Shown: positions 49,301 to 60,600 of the stretch, piece after piece | How positions within the stretch are numbered: position 1 is the stretch's first letter | How the letters are laid out: every line of letters begins with the position of its first letter | Origin: Dipylidium caninum | Taxonomy: Eukaryota; Platyhelminthes; Cestoda; Cyclophyllidea; Dipylidiidae | Direction of reading: 5' to 3' | Length of the DNA: 64,000 bases | NCBI GenBank assembly: GCA_017562135.1 | Contig: QEYB01000652.1 | Coordinates: forward strand, 62,001 to 126,000 | The notes under the pieces: model-generated | What the model was told of the DNA's origin: nothing | Databases searched by the model: none | The model's input: only the letters and a program-made list of their open reading frames with translations | Translations under genes and position numbers: made by a program

Positions 49301-52300
49301 GTGACAGTTCGGTTTTGCAACGGGACAACGAATCTAAAGGCCCAAGTTGTTTAAGTTTAATCGCCCAAGGCTTTCATTTGTGATTCCACACACCCTACTA
49401 CGGCCTACTTGTGGATTAGACGTTTGGCGAAAAAAGCGAAAATAGCAGGAAAATGGTTAATAGGCGATTTAGGAGGCAATTCACCACACTTCACTGAAAG
49501 CACCTGCCCCTAATATTTGCTATAGTGCCGTCGAGGGTGGTACTTTAGTAAGACAAAAAATAAAGAAAAACAAATTACCAGGATCTTTTGCAGTTAAGAA
49601 AAGGGCTTACCTAAGTTCTAAATTGCGTGGTTGCCAAAACTCGGGTCCTACCTCAAAGCCCGGTAGATTTAGAGGGAGGGGAGAAAACATGGCTGTTTGT
49701 AAGCCAACAGATTTCCAAACTATATCTTAGACACGTTTGCTGTCGGGGCTCGGGCGGAAAATTAGCTATTGCATCTTACACGTTTCACTTTTCAAACAGA
49801 AATGTGCTGCCAAGACGGGGGTGCAGGCCGCCTCCCATCATCTGCCCCAAACTGGCCGTGTTTTGCACCCAACCAAGGCACTAAGAACACATATTTTGGT
49901 GCAGTTCGAGTTATAAGGAGTAACACATGTGTGCGACAAAGTTGTCGTCATCCGCGAAGTTAAGAAATCAAGGGTAGAGACAATTTTTAATACGATTTGA
50001 CTTTGACGGTCAGGGAAGAATAGCTCGGTGTTACGAAGATAAGTGTTGCCTTGAAAAAAAAACATTGCAAAAGCACGCACAAATTTTACAAATTCGATGC
50101 CACATCATGGACTTGTGGGGTTGGCATTGTGTCAGTTAGAGGAGTAATTCGTTATATGTGTGTTGCCCGATTTGGGCAGTATATCTTCCTCCTTTCTGGA
50201 CTTTACGACCGTTCGTGGGAAATACTTTTGCAACAGCAAGAGTGCATGGAAGTAGAATTATTTCGTTAGGATTACATATGGCGCCAAAGCCAAATGGCCT
50301 GCATATCCTAATTAAAAGATGCGCTGATTTGTTAGGAAAAACACACTTTCGACCATCCTTTTGGTGAGGAAATCGATTATTTTTCAGTGTGTAGTTGTGG
50401 AATTTAATTTGAAGGCGAGTGAGTTTTGGAAAAAAATTTTCAGTACGAGAGTCCCAGTCAGACTGACAAAATCTGATAGTGGTATTTTATTGTCTCAGGA
50501 CGACTACTTATGTAACTCCAATAAAGTGACGAGCAGATTAAAGAAAGTGATACTTTGATATTGTAACTTGTTCGCATGGTAATGCAATCTTGCGAAATAA
50601 AAAGACGGAATGTTGGAGTTTTGGCTTTCGTCAAAAATGCATCTTGAATGTTAGGCGAAAGGCAACAAAGGCCACAAGTGTATGTTCGCCATTTCCTACC
50701 CCAATCAGGATATTGTTCTCTCGTGAAAAGGGCCAAAGTTACACAAATTAGCCAGGGTTTCATATACCTTGGCTCCATGAGGTTTCATCGTCAATTTGGA
50801 TAAAGTATTTGAGTCCTTTTATTTGGTAAAATTTGTCTCTAATTAGAGTGATGATAGCAACAATGATTGGATTAAACCACTCAAACTACATTCTTCATGA
50901 AATAAATCCAGTACATCTCTATTTTTTATTTGACTTTTGCCTCGTTTTCTTCTTAATTATAAGGTGTTCTTATTAACTTCACGAAGGTCGCATCCGCCAC
51001 AGTTGTTTACCGTATCCAAAGGTGCTAATTTGAGACGCGTAAATTTTTCCCGTTGATTCGGGCAATTAACCTTGTTAGTAGTAAAATTGAGTGAGTAAAA
51101 TGTGGTTCACACAAGTTTTACCTTCTTGTCTTACGTGACACTTTTAAATAATTTGAAAAATCCTCGGAAAATGGATTATCGTGGGGGAGGAGAAGGAGGA
51201 AGTGCGGTACTCCACCTCGGTTTCATTGGGTTCACCTGTGAAACGCTTCCTGCAAAGTTTATTGAGGATTTGTTTAATGTGGTAGCCACCGTGACATATC
51301 GGCAGGACGTAAAAATTGTGCTTTTATTACAGTCATTAAAAATGAGACAGATTTGCTGGAAGTAATGGCATAAAAATTTTAAGACGCTTCACTTGGAGTA
51401 GCTTGGAGGAGTTCCCATCTTGCTAACTCCGGTCGCTTAACTTACTGTCAACGGCGCTTTTTCCTTTCACTTCAAATAAAGTCAATCATGAACATCTTTA
51501 TATGCCTCCCTCTAACCTGACCGATTGTCAACATCACCGCAACTATTTCTTATGGATAGAGAAAGACATGCAATGACGAACACTCGGAATGAACATTCTT
51601 GTGTCGTCTTCTCTTCTAGTAAATTATGCACCCTTGCTTTCAAGCCACCGCCACAAATTTACCTATTTTTGTTGTCCTTCCCACTTCCCTTGATCCTGCG
51701 CATGACCTTCTCTTCTCCGCTGCAACCATATCCCCCTTTTGTAAATAGACCTCAAGCCTGAATGCTTGCACGTTCATAAGGGAAACGATTACAAGGTAAT
51801 TGTAATGAGACATGAAATCCTATTACTTACTCTAATTTAAGATGTCATACCTTGTATCTGTGAGAAAGCTGCTTGTCAAACTAGAATTCCTCTGTCCATT
51901 AGTACCTTTGATAATCATATCAAGTGTGGAGGGGAGGAACACTATCTCGCAGTGTGATCACCGTTTGTTGCAAAAATACCCGTAATTAACACTTTTCCAG
52001 TGATTTTCCCAGTATTCCTCTCGAAGAGCAGTGAGAAGGAATAGACTTAACAGTGATTTCTTAAAGTACTGTTAATAGAGGATCGAGACACCGGCTGCTG
52101 GATAGCTGACAGCAGTTTGACGCAGCAGACCAAATGGACCACATGGTATGGTCTAAGTAATAAACCGCGCCTCCTCATCTAAGCAGACTACTAACGTCCT
52201 GAAAGCCACGACGGGGAGCCCGTCGATTCACAGATTTTCCTGTCTTATAATGACTCGTGGACGGCGAGGCGGAGGCAAATTTTCACCCCAACCTCCGCTT

Positions 52301-54574
52301 CCTCCCTCTTGGTGTCATCAGGAAAAATAAACCCGTGAAGGCGATTGAATGAGACAAATGTGGTAATTCTCCCTCATAGGTCACCCTACAGGGGTGAGAG
52401 CGGATCTGGATCTTTTATCACAGAACTTTTCCCAAAACTTCCGTCTGAGTAGACATCACATAGATTTGGTAGGCATACCAGATCGTAATGAAACTCTCTC
52501 GCCGCCCTATAGCAATTCCTAACAGCATCTTACAAAATATATCAACTTGAATTACACTTTTATTCTGCTTGGGAACTAACAGAAGGTGGCAGGGAGCAGC
52601 AATGTACTTTTGCCCCGGGGAGCATTTGGAGATCAGATTTTGAATTGGTCATAGGGTTATATTTGTCATCCAACAGGGTCCATTAGGCAGGAGAGTTATC
52701 GTAGGAGAGTTGGAGCAGATCCATCACTAACTCCTATGGCGTTGGAGGCAGGGGAAGTGGCAGTGTGGAATGAAGCGTTTTTCTTCTTTGTCACCCACCT
52801 CCGCCTCTGCCTCAGATTTGGGCCGTTTTCGCCAACCGCAGACTAGTCGAGGCAGGGAGAGAGCGTCATTTGTCCCTGTCCGTCAAAACGGGTAAAAGTA
52901 AAGCGTGGAAGGCATTTCGACCGGAGGTAAGGCCACGTTCCAAGTCGCCTGTTCCGCGCCCGCAACCCTGACGTGGGAGACTGCTGGCGGCGGGGAGGGG
53001 GGCAGACAGAGGAGACAGGTTAAGAGGACCTTTAGAGCTCGCCTTTAAAGCTGCCAAGTGCTTATCCCTGTGACTAACTGCGACTGCCCGAAGAATCAAC
53101 TGTCACCTTTCGCAGTAGCGATGGGTCATCGGGCTTTCAACGGTCAGTGGGGAGAGGACGGGGCATAAAATTGTTAAATTGCAGGAAAGGAGCTTTGAGC
53201 TCCCTCTGTGTATTCGTATTGGGCTTGACACGGAACTTGACTGGCAACGCCTGGACCTTCGGACACGTCGCGACTGAGTTTCGCGTCTTTTTGTGGCAGA
53301 TTGAAGTCGACCACCTCTGCCTCATGTGGCGAGTGAGGCGGGGCGTCGTGAGGACCCTGTGGCACTCCTTTCTCGGTCATCATTACTCTGTCGACGTCAG
53401 TGCCGTTTTGAGCCGCTAGCCTCCGTCCCTACCTCCTTCTCTACGCCTGTGGTGGACGAATCTTTGTGGTGCGAAGTGGATTCGCTCCTCGTCGTCGTGC
53501 GTGTGGCCTGACAGTCCGGCAACGAACCGACTGACGGGAAGGAATTTATTATGGTCGTCGAGAGAGCCTACGACGCAATCAAACGATCATCACTCCGCTC
53601 GACCGCATCATCGACAATGTGGAAGAATGGGAAGCAACATGTCATTATTTCCAACGCATCAAACCACTCTCCCACGTGGGTCGAATGAAATGCGAACCTA
53701 CGGCTTCCTATCTACTCCAGTAAGTTCTGGCCACCTGCTAACAACTGGGGACACTGTCACTTGTCACGTGGCCAAAGTCCTCGGTAATTTCGGTCTCGCG
53801 GCCAGTCTGCTTAGCCTCGTGATGGACGTACTTTTTCCTCCACTTAGACACAGAATGGAGAGACATGTGGTCCTCTCTGCGCCTATCTCTGAGGGAGGAT
53901 CTCGCAAAGAGCGGAGGGCCGGCGCTCCCCCCTTAGAAGTCGCCTCCACGCGGAGCAAGTGCATTCTTATCTGCCCGATAGTGGCCGCCTAGCATCTTAA
54001 TTGCCTGTCCGACCGAATGCTCACAAAACGATCACATTTTCTATTAATAGAGTCCGCGAGGGGCACGACACGCGGCCGCTGCGATCTGATCGCCCCACCG
54101 GGCGGTCTCGAATGCGCCAGGCCGGAGCGATTAAGACGGCGGCCAGGTTAAACGAGTGCGGTGGAAAGCGACTAAAAATACCTCACCTGGGTAAATTTGC
54201 TCAGCGTTTTCGTCTCGGCCATACGACTGGCGCTCGCATCGTCTTTATTTGCCGCAGCAAAGGCCGAATATCGGGGCAATTCTACAGTCGGACAGAATGT
54301 CCACTCCTATGAGATTAATAGTCTTCGCGATGGAGTCAGTGTTTTTTTCTTGCGGAGACTCCATTTAATCTAATTATTCTTCATTTACCTACCCGGTCAA
54401 TATGCGGAGATTCAAAGGAGGCCGTGTATGATCGAACAAAAACACGCTTTTTGTATTCTACATCGTTTAGCTACGAGTCTTCCACTTCCTGCTATTAGGG
54501 AATATTTTTTCTCCTCTTCCTCTGTTAACTGCGCCGTTTTTTATTAAAAGGGAGCGGCGCTGGGAGGCGGTGCG

Positions 54575-54610
54575 AGGGGGGAGGGAGGGAGGGAGGGAGG
54601 GAGGGAGGGA
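54575..54610. repeat. (GGGA)n homopurine repeat
   Basis: A pure purine run of about 36 nt made of GGGA units, followed by further G tracts. Both G-quadruplex and triplex structures are sterically possible. It also creates an artificial Pro/Ser-rich frame on the minus strand. Confidence 0.9.
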
Positions 54611-56506
54611 CGGGGCAGGGCGGGTGGGCCACCTCTTGACAGCCCAAGAGGGGCCGAGTGGACTCAGTCCGCTTTTGTCCGACTTTCCCCACCTGGTCAA
54701 AAACGGCGATCACGACAGCCGATGAGACGAGTCGGACCGGACAAAAAGCGAACCACATACTCAGAAAATAAGGCACCGTTTTGAACACACTTTCCCGACT
54801 CAGGCGGCGGCCGAGGTTACTGGGCTAAAGCGGCTCCTCTTTCTATGTGAACTTGTGGAGAAGATAATGTCTTTTGGCCACTTCGTGCAAAGCGGCAGCC
54901 AGAATTCGTATATCAGGTTGAACGGGAAAAACGCGGCATTTTTCCTCGCTTTTTTGCCTCCCACTGCTACTCCACTGACATGAGCAAATGCAATGGATTT
55001 CCTGGGGAAATCGCAAATTACTCCACGCCCTATTTGCATGTCCACTACTCTGCAAATTATGAAGTAGAAGGTAAATTTTCCCTTTCTGCGTTGAAGGATT
55101 CTCACTGATTTATACTTAAACAACTGGCTGGAGGGTAGAATTGAAGTTGGCCTCGACCTCGTCCGAGTGTTGGCAAAAAACCCACGCATTTGCTTCTCAC
55201 ATCTACCATCCAAGAGGGTAGATTTGGGGGGAAAATCTCCCCTGACGGAAGAATGGTAGGGTTTTGTTGAAGCTAAATTTTAGGGGCAACCGTCAACGTC
55301 TTCGTGTACAACCGAGGCGTTCGTGATGCTCAGAAGGCGACCCGACTTGACGTGGAGCCTCACTTAAGATTTGTTGCGACTACTTTTACTGAATAAACAA
55401 AACGACGTTTTAGGAAAATAACTCAGAGGCGCAAATTTGATATATTTTTCTGCCCCCCTTAACACCGCTTTACCAGACGCTATCGTTTGTCAGGATGGCG
55501 CGGGACCCAGACGAAACAGAAATGTTGCCTCACTCCATCGGCAGAGAAAAACAACAATCTGAGCAGTCGACATGTCCATATTTTGCGAGGCTGAAAGGTG
55601 CGTGAGCGGCAGCAGACCTGCGAGCACTTCACCCATCGAAGGACGCCGGTCGCCCCAAAAATAGCCTCCATTTCCGCGTCCGGGAGCGTTTCCGCTAATA
55701 ACAAGCGTGACGACTCACACTGGTGCCACCAGACCGTCCACATGGTCATTCCTCCCATCCTCCCGTTGTGCGTAAAACGCCGACGTTGCCCCAGGTCCGA
55801 GGGCACGACGAGTCCGAGGGTTCCACTGCCGCCGGTTAAAACAAGACTCGTTTGCTTTTTCTCGATCGGGGATTTCCACCGCGCCCCCCTCTTCGAAAAA
55901 TGAAGATCATGCGTAACTACCTCACAGAAGTAGTTCGGGAAGAAACATCGCAAACAGCGGCACTGCATTTCTACCGCCTTTTTCTCCCGCCACCTCCACT
56001 GAACCGCTCTTCGTCGTCTCCCATTGCTCTGGGCGAGAGAGAAAACTTGAGCCCAGATGCCCTCGATTATTCCCCACCGTTGAACCGACCTTTCAGCTTC
56101 CCTGAAATCTCCACCAATTCAGCGCTTTGAATCATCACACTGGACGCAAAGACTGGCAAGAGTAGGTCTCCGGCCTCCTTCCCACTGGCAAATCTCGAAG
56201 ACAAGAATTACGGCCAGTAGGAGAGGATATGCGGCGTGACCGAGGGCGATAGCACACGAAATTGAAAAAGTTGCCCATTTTAAGGCTATAGCCACGTTAT
56301 CCACACCGACACAATTTGTTCTGCGCGCTTTTTCTACGAACAGATGTAGTGTTTTACAGAATTGGGTAACTAAGACCAGAGATACCTTGTGTTATAATTC
56401 TATCTAAACGGTAGATACGCAAAAAAAAATACAGGCAGAGAGGGATAAAGAATGACCAGAGAGATGGGAGGAGGAGGAGGAGGAGAGCGGTTGCAAGGGG
56501 AGTGGA

Positions 56507-57680
56507 CTACAAGGGCCCGTAGTACGGCTCCGGAGTGGGGCCGCGGAATGCGAAAGAACTCGTCGTGCTTGGAAAAGCCTCATGGCCCAAATTAAGAGAG
56601 GAGCCGGAGGACTTCCAACGCGCCGAATCCACACTTGGTCGCCAAACTGACGTAGTTGACTCATGCTGGTCCGGCAGATGCGCGGCTGTGGAGTAGAAAG
56701 GCGACTGGGAGAGGGAGGCGGCTTGAAATTGGCCAGCCGATTCGTAGTCCGGCGCGGTTGAAATTCTAGTGAGTGATGGAGGTGCTGGCAGAGCGGTCGT
56801 CGAGGCGCCCTGGTAGTAGAGCAGGCGTTCATAGGCGTATTTTATGCCGACAAGGAAGGCGGCCTGCACGGCGTACTGCAAAATGAGGGCGCCGAAGCCA
56901 CGGTAGAGGCCGATAAAGCCCGAGGCCGAAGAGGAGGCATTCCTCAGGACATCAAACGCTCCGTAGAAAGAGGAGATGATTGGAATTACCGAGTCGCCTG
57001 TGTCTAAGTTGTCAACCAGCGTCCTCGTGCCTTGGACGCAAAGTCTGACAACAATGGTTTGCAGAGGGTAGAGAATCACGTCGGCAGTCAGGGCGGCAAT
57101 AAGATCGGCTGTTAAATCGGTGGAGAAGAGGGTATAGGTCGACTGGAGCAATGTCTCACGGCGGTGAAAGGTGAGAAGGGCCTGGTCACCTCCATTCACG
57201 CCTCTCTATGAAGAAAAAGAAGAAAAGGAAGACGACGACGACGATGAGCCATTGTTCGGTGGGTGAAAGTGAAACCGAAATGAATCATTGCAGAAAACGC
57301 GTACACAATGCTAGCCACAGTCAAAACTCAACAATATTTAGCGTAGAACGACTCAATGAAATTATTTTCCATTAGCACAAGGAAGAGGCTCTCATAAATT
57401 GTGCACTCGAAGTGTACCACCACGAGAGTGAAGAGGCGCCTGTACGAAGAAACGCGGAGATATTCTGAAAGGTCCATGCTCCTGACAAGCGAACAGAACC
57501 GAGGCCTGGCACTCCTTTCGCGACCCCATGAAGCCTCATAACGCAATAACTCAACGCCGGAGGCAACCCGCCTGGAGCTGTCTATGAAAGTTTCGTGGAA
57601 AATTAGGTCACGGAGCCGGTCGACAACTGGTAGACCAACCAATTCGGCTGATTGGTGTTCGATTGGCCTACCGACGAGAA
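56507..57680 (-). CDS. SLC25A46: SLC25A46-like mitochondrial outer-membrane carrier, C-terminal half, 5' exons not found
   Basis: The last exon, 57181-56507, is well supported. It codes DVILYPLQT, QGTRTLVDNLDTG and GFIGLYRGFGALILQY, matching DVILYPLETV, QGTRTIIDNTDLG and GFYKGFGAVIIQY of vertebrate SLC25A46. That protein sits in the mitochondrial outer membrane and acts in fission/fusion and lipid transfer, not classic solute exchange. The PLQT signature replaces the Px[DE]xx[KR] carrier motif, as is typical for this divergent member. After YERLLYYQG the protein continues about 100 residues, rich in Ser, Thr and Pro and ending PYYGPL, where vertebrate proteins stop. A preceding exon, 57680-57379, is proposed from a good acceptor, consistent phase and weak similarity (ETFID, GVELLRY, RRLFTLVVVHF). 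The N-terminal half should lie further right on the minus strand but was not recognised. Confidence 0.82.
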
Positions 57681-60600
57681 CTATAATGGAAGCGGGGGGA
57701 AAAGGGGGGGAGAGACGTTGGAGACGCATCTCCAAGTGTAACATTTCTATTTGCCCCCGGTGTGGAGAGTGACGAACAGACAATAGGACACACCGCGGGG
57801 TTTTTTGGTCCACCAAACCGATGGCCGAGATAGGCACTGGAAGTCCAGGTCGCCATGGCCGAGACACGAGGAGTGGAAGGGAGAAGTCAGACTTTCCTTC
57901 AACAGAAAACCACGATACAGGGGAACGCTACAATAATTTGCAGACCTGTGATGCAGTCTACACGACGTGAGAAAAAAGGGAGAGAAGGAGAGGTGTGGTG
58001 GGGGGAGAGGACGGGGAGGAGAGTGTGCATGAAGCGGTGTGGAGATGAAACTCAAGATGCTCGTGAACTGAGGCCTCGAATAATCCCCAGGCCCCCTCCC
58101 CCCCCCGGCATCCCTGGACGGGGAGGATATTGCGAGTTTGGACAATGGGAACGGAGGTGGGGGGGCTGAAATGACAAGCACTCGCGGAAACGATACTCCT
58201 TTGGCCTGTCAAACAACTATACCCTTAAACAAATGTTCTTGCCAAACACGTACGACAAAATGGAAGGCAATCAGCTAGGAAAAAATCGCCCAATCACACT
58301 GGTGCCATACGGGGGATGCGAGAGAATCCTCTCGCATCTGATGGACGCACCTCCGCCACTGCCGAACCCACCCCGCGCCTGTGTGGCGGTTGGAATGGAG
58401 TCACGCCACCGAAGGCGAGGGGAACACTACGACCTGGATGTCGATTGCGTGGGGAGAGGAGAGAATAAGCCCCGCCTAGGGTGTGTACGTCCACCGACTT
58501 CTCTTCGGTCGTATAATCATGGAGGTAAAAGTGGGCTCAACGGTTGCCCTCGCGCCGCTTCGATTGTTTATTGCGTCAATCGACAACATAATATTAAATT
58601 CCCCAGTGGCCAACACCAGGTTTGACGCAAGTGAACTATCGCAAATGGAGTGAGGATGTTGCCTCGGTTGGAAACCATGAAAGGGGTGTTTTGTTTAGAC
58701 TATGTTAAGCTAGAACTGAAATAAATGCATGGCAACGTGCGTTCGATATTCTTAATTAAAAATGTTAAACATACTCTTCTTACTTATTCCACAAGATTGT
58801 TCTGTGTTTTATCTCCAAATCTAATTAATTTTTCTCCAAAATCAGGTAAAAACAAAACACGGTTTACATCTATTTTTCGTGTACGAGTGAAAATCGAATC
58901 AAAGTGAAGAAAAACATTATGGTTAGCATATGGTGGAATGACAAGGAGGGTGAGCAGTTGTTATTCCTTCCTCAAGACGACCGGGCGAAAGCATAACAGC
59001 GGTGGAGTCGCATTGCTGTGAAAAAAAAGGTTGCTATCCACCAGGGGAAGAAACTTACGACCAAATAGAGCTTCGATTACTATTGACAATGCCAAATTTT
59101 ACCACATCCTTCCCACACTACCTCGATTTTCGCCCGAGCGAGTATTACCTCTTCCCTATTTACAAGTTATTTGTAAGATAACAAGAACACTATAACCGAG
59201 ATAATATTAGTATAGGACGTTGAAGCGTTAATTAACTTTAGCAATAAGGATTTCTTCAAAAAGGCTTGCATGACTTGCTCAATCGCTGGCAGAAAGTCGC
59301 GGGGGCCAATGGAAGTTATTTCGATTAAATGAGGTAAAAACTCGCGCTTCTGTTTACCGCTCATATTAAATGCTCGTTTCATGGTTTCCGACCTAAATAT
59401 GCACTGCTAATAGTGAATAAAATGGAATGAAAAGGAGGCTTTAAATAGCCCAACACCAGTTTTCCATACCTCGAAAGCCCGCAGTACCTGATCCTCCTCT
59501 TTACCTTGATTTCAATAACCGTAACGCCTCTCCAAGGCTTGGCTGGGCGGTCGTCATAGCCGGACCTGGAAACTACGTAGAATTTCAACTTGCGCACCAT
59601 TTTGCCGAGACTCGATGCGCCGACCTTATTATTGTACGGGTCACAGGGAGACTCCCCAAACAGCGTTAGAAGGGAGTTGCGAGGCCACTGGCCACATTTG
59701 ACTCCTCCCCCTGCCGCCTGGCGAGGGGCGGTGGAGGGTTGCCACTGCGCCGTCCCCGCGAATGGCGAGTGAGTTTCGTCTTACTCAAACCCACTCGAGG
59801 GGCTTGATTACGGGGCAGGAGGAAATGGGGCTGAAGACCACAGCCGAGACAGGCGGCAGACGGGGAGAGGAGGAAGACATCCGTTTCTTAGGTCGGCAAG
59901 ACGTCTGCCAACAAATTCACCCATCGCGCGTAAATCCCACGCTTTAAAAAGAACGGTGAATAACCACGACTGGCCAGTTTGAGGTCAAAATGTAACAACG
60001 AGGTGGAAAAGGAAGGAGATGGGAAAAAACGGGAGGACAGTTGTTTCAACGCAGCAAATATGTATTGAAATGGGATGTGGACAAAAATCTTCCAATCAAT
60101 TATTAAAGGCTCGACGAGAAGGAGAAAACGAAGCCAGCAACCGCGGCAAAAGTGTCTCGCCTTCGTTACAAAGTTTAGTGGTAAATTCGGAGCGAGACAT
60201 AAAGTCGCAGTGCTGAGCACCACAGTTAGCGCCTCGACTTTTCATGGTTCTGTTCTCAACGCAGAATCAATCAAATGCCGCCGGATAGGGAGCACACGAT
60301 GAAGGAAGAAGGGCGCAGGACCACTACGCGTCGTCCGGACACAAAGAAAGGCTTAAAGTGGCGATGTGCCGGTAATCCGCGCTCGACCGGTAGCGGGTGT
60401 GAATGCCCGAGGGGCAACGGATGCCCGCCGCAGCCTAATCACCTCGCCGCCGCGGCGTCAGGCCCTTGGGCAACACAAATCGCTAACGGTATAGAGCCTA
60501 ACGAAGGCGTAAAAGGCGGGTTAATATCGAGTGGCGAAAGGCCTCAAAAGGGCAGGGGCCCGAAAACATGCGCGTCCCCCTCGCCCCCGGATTTTTTTTG

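Larger units (their letters stand above)
44901..56506. other. About 11.6 kb without a recognised gene, GC-richer than the left of the window
   Basis: From about 45 kb the sequence becomes visibly richer in G and C, with CpG-containing blocks near 47.3-47.6, 53-54.3 and 54.5-55.9 kb. Several long open frames occur (44924-45295, 45961-46389, 53501-53992, and 55480-55968 on the minus strand), but they overlap open frames on the other strand or lie in low-complexity DNA, and none shows a known domain. The segment could be regulatory DNA, untranslated exons or decayed repeats. No tRNA or rRNA was recognised. Confidence 0.45.

Noticed and set aside
53501..54312. Long plus-strand frames at 53501-53992 and 54001-54312
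   Set aside because: They lie in GC-rich DNA, the first begins without ATG, they show no domain, and other frames are open too.
55480..55968. 162-codon minus frame, with a nearby kinase-tail-like string (RRPSMGEVL) in another frame
   Set aside because: All frames are open here because of composition; the short kinase resemblance has no other kinase motif near it.
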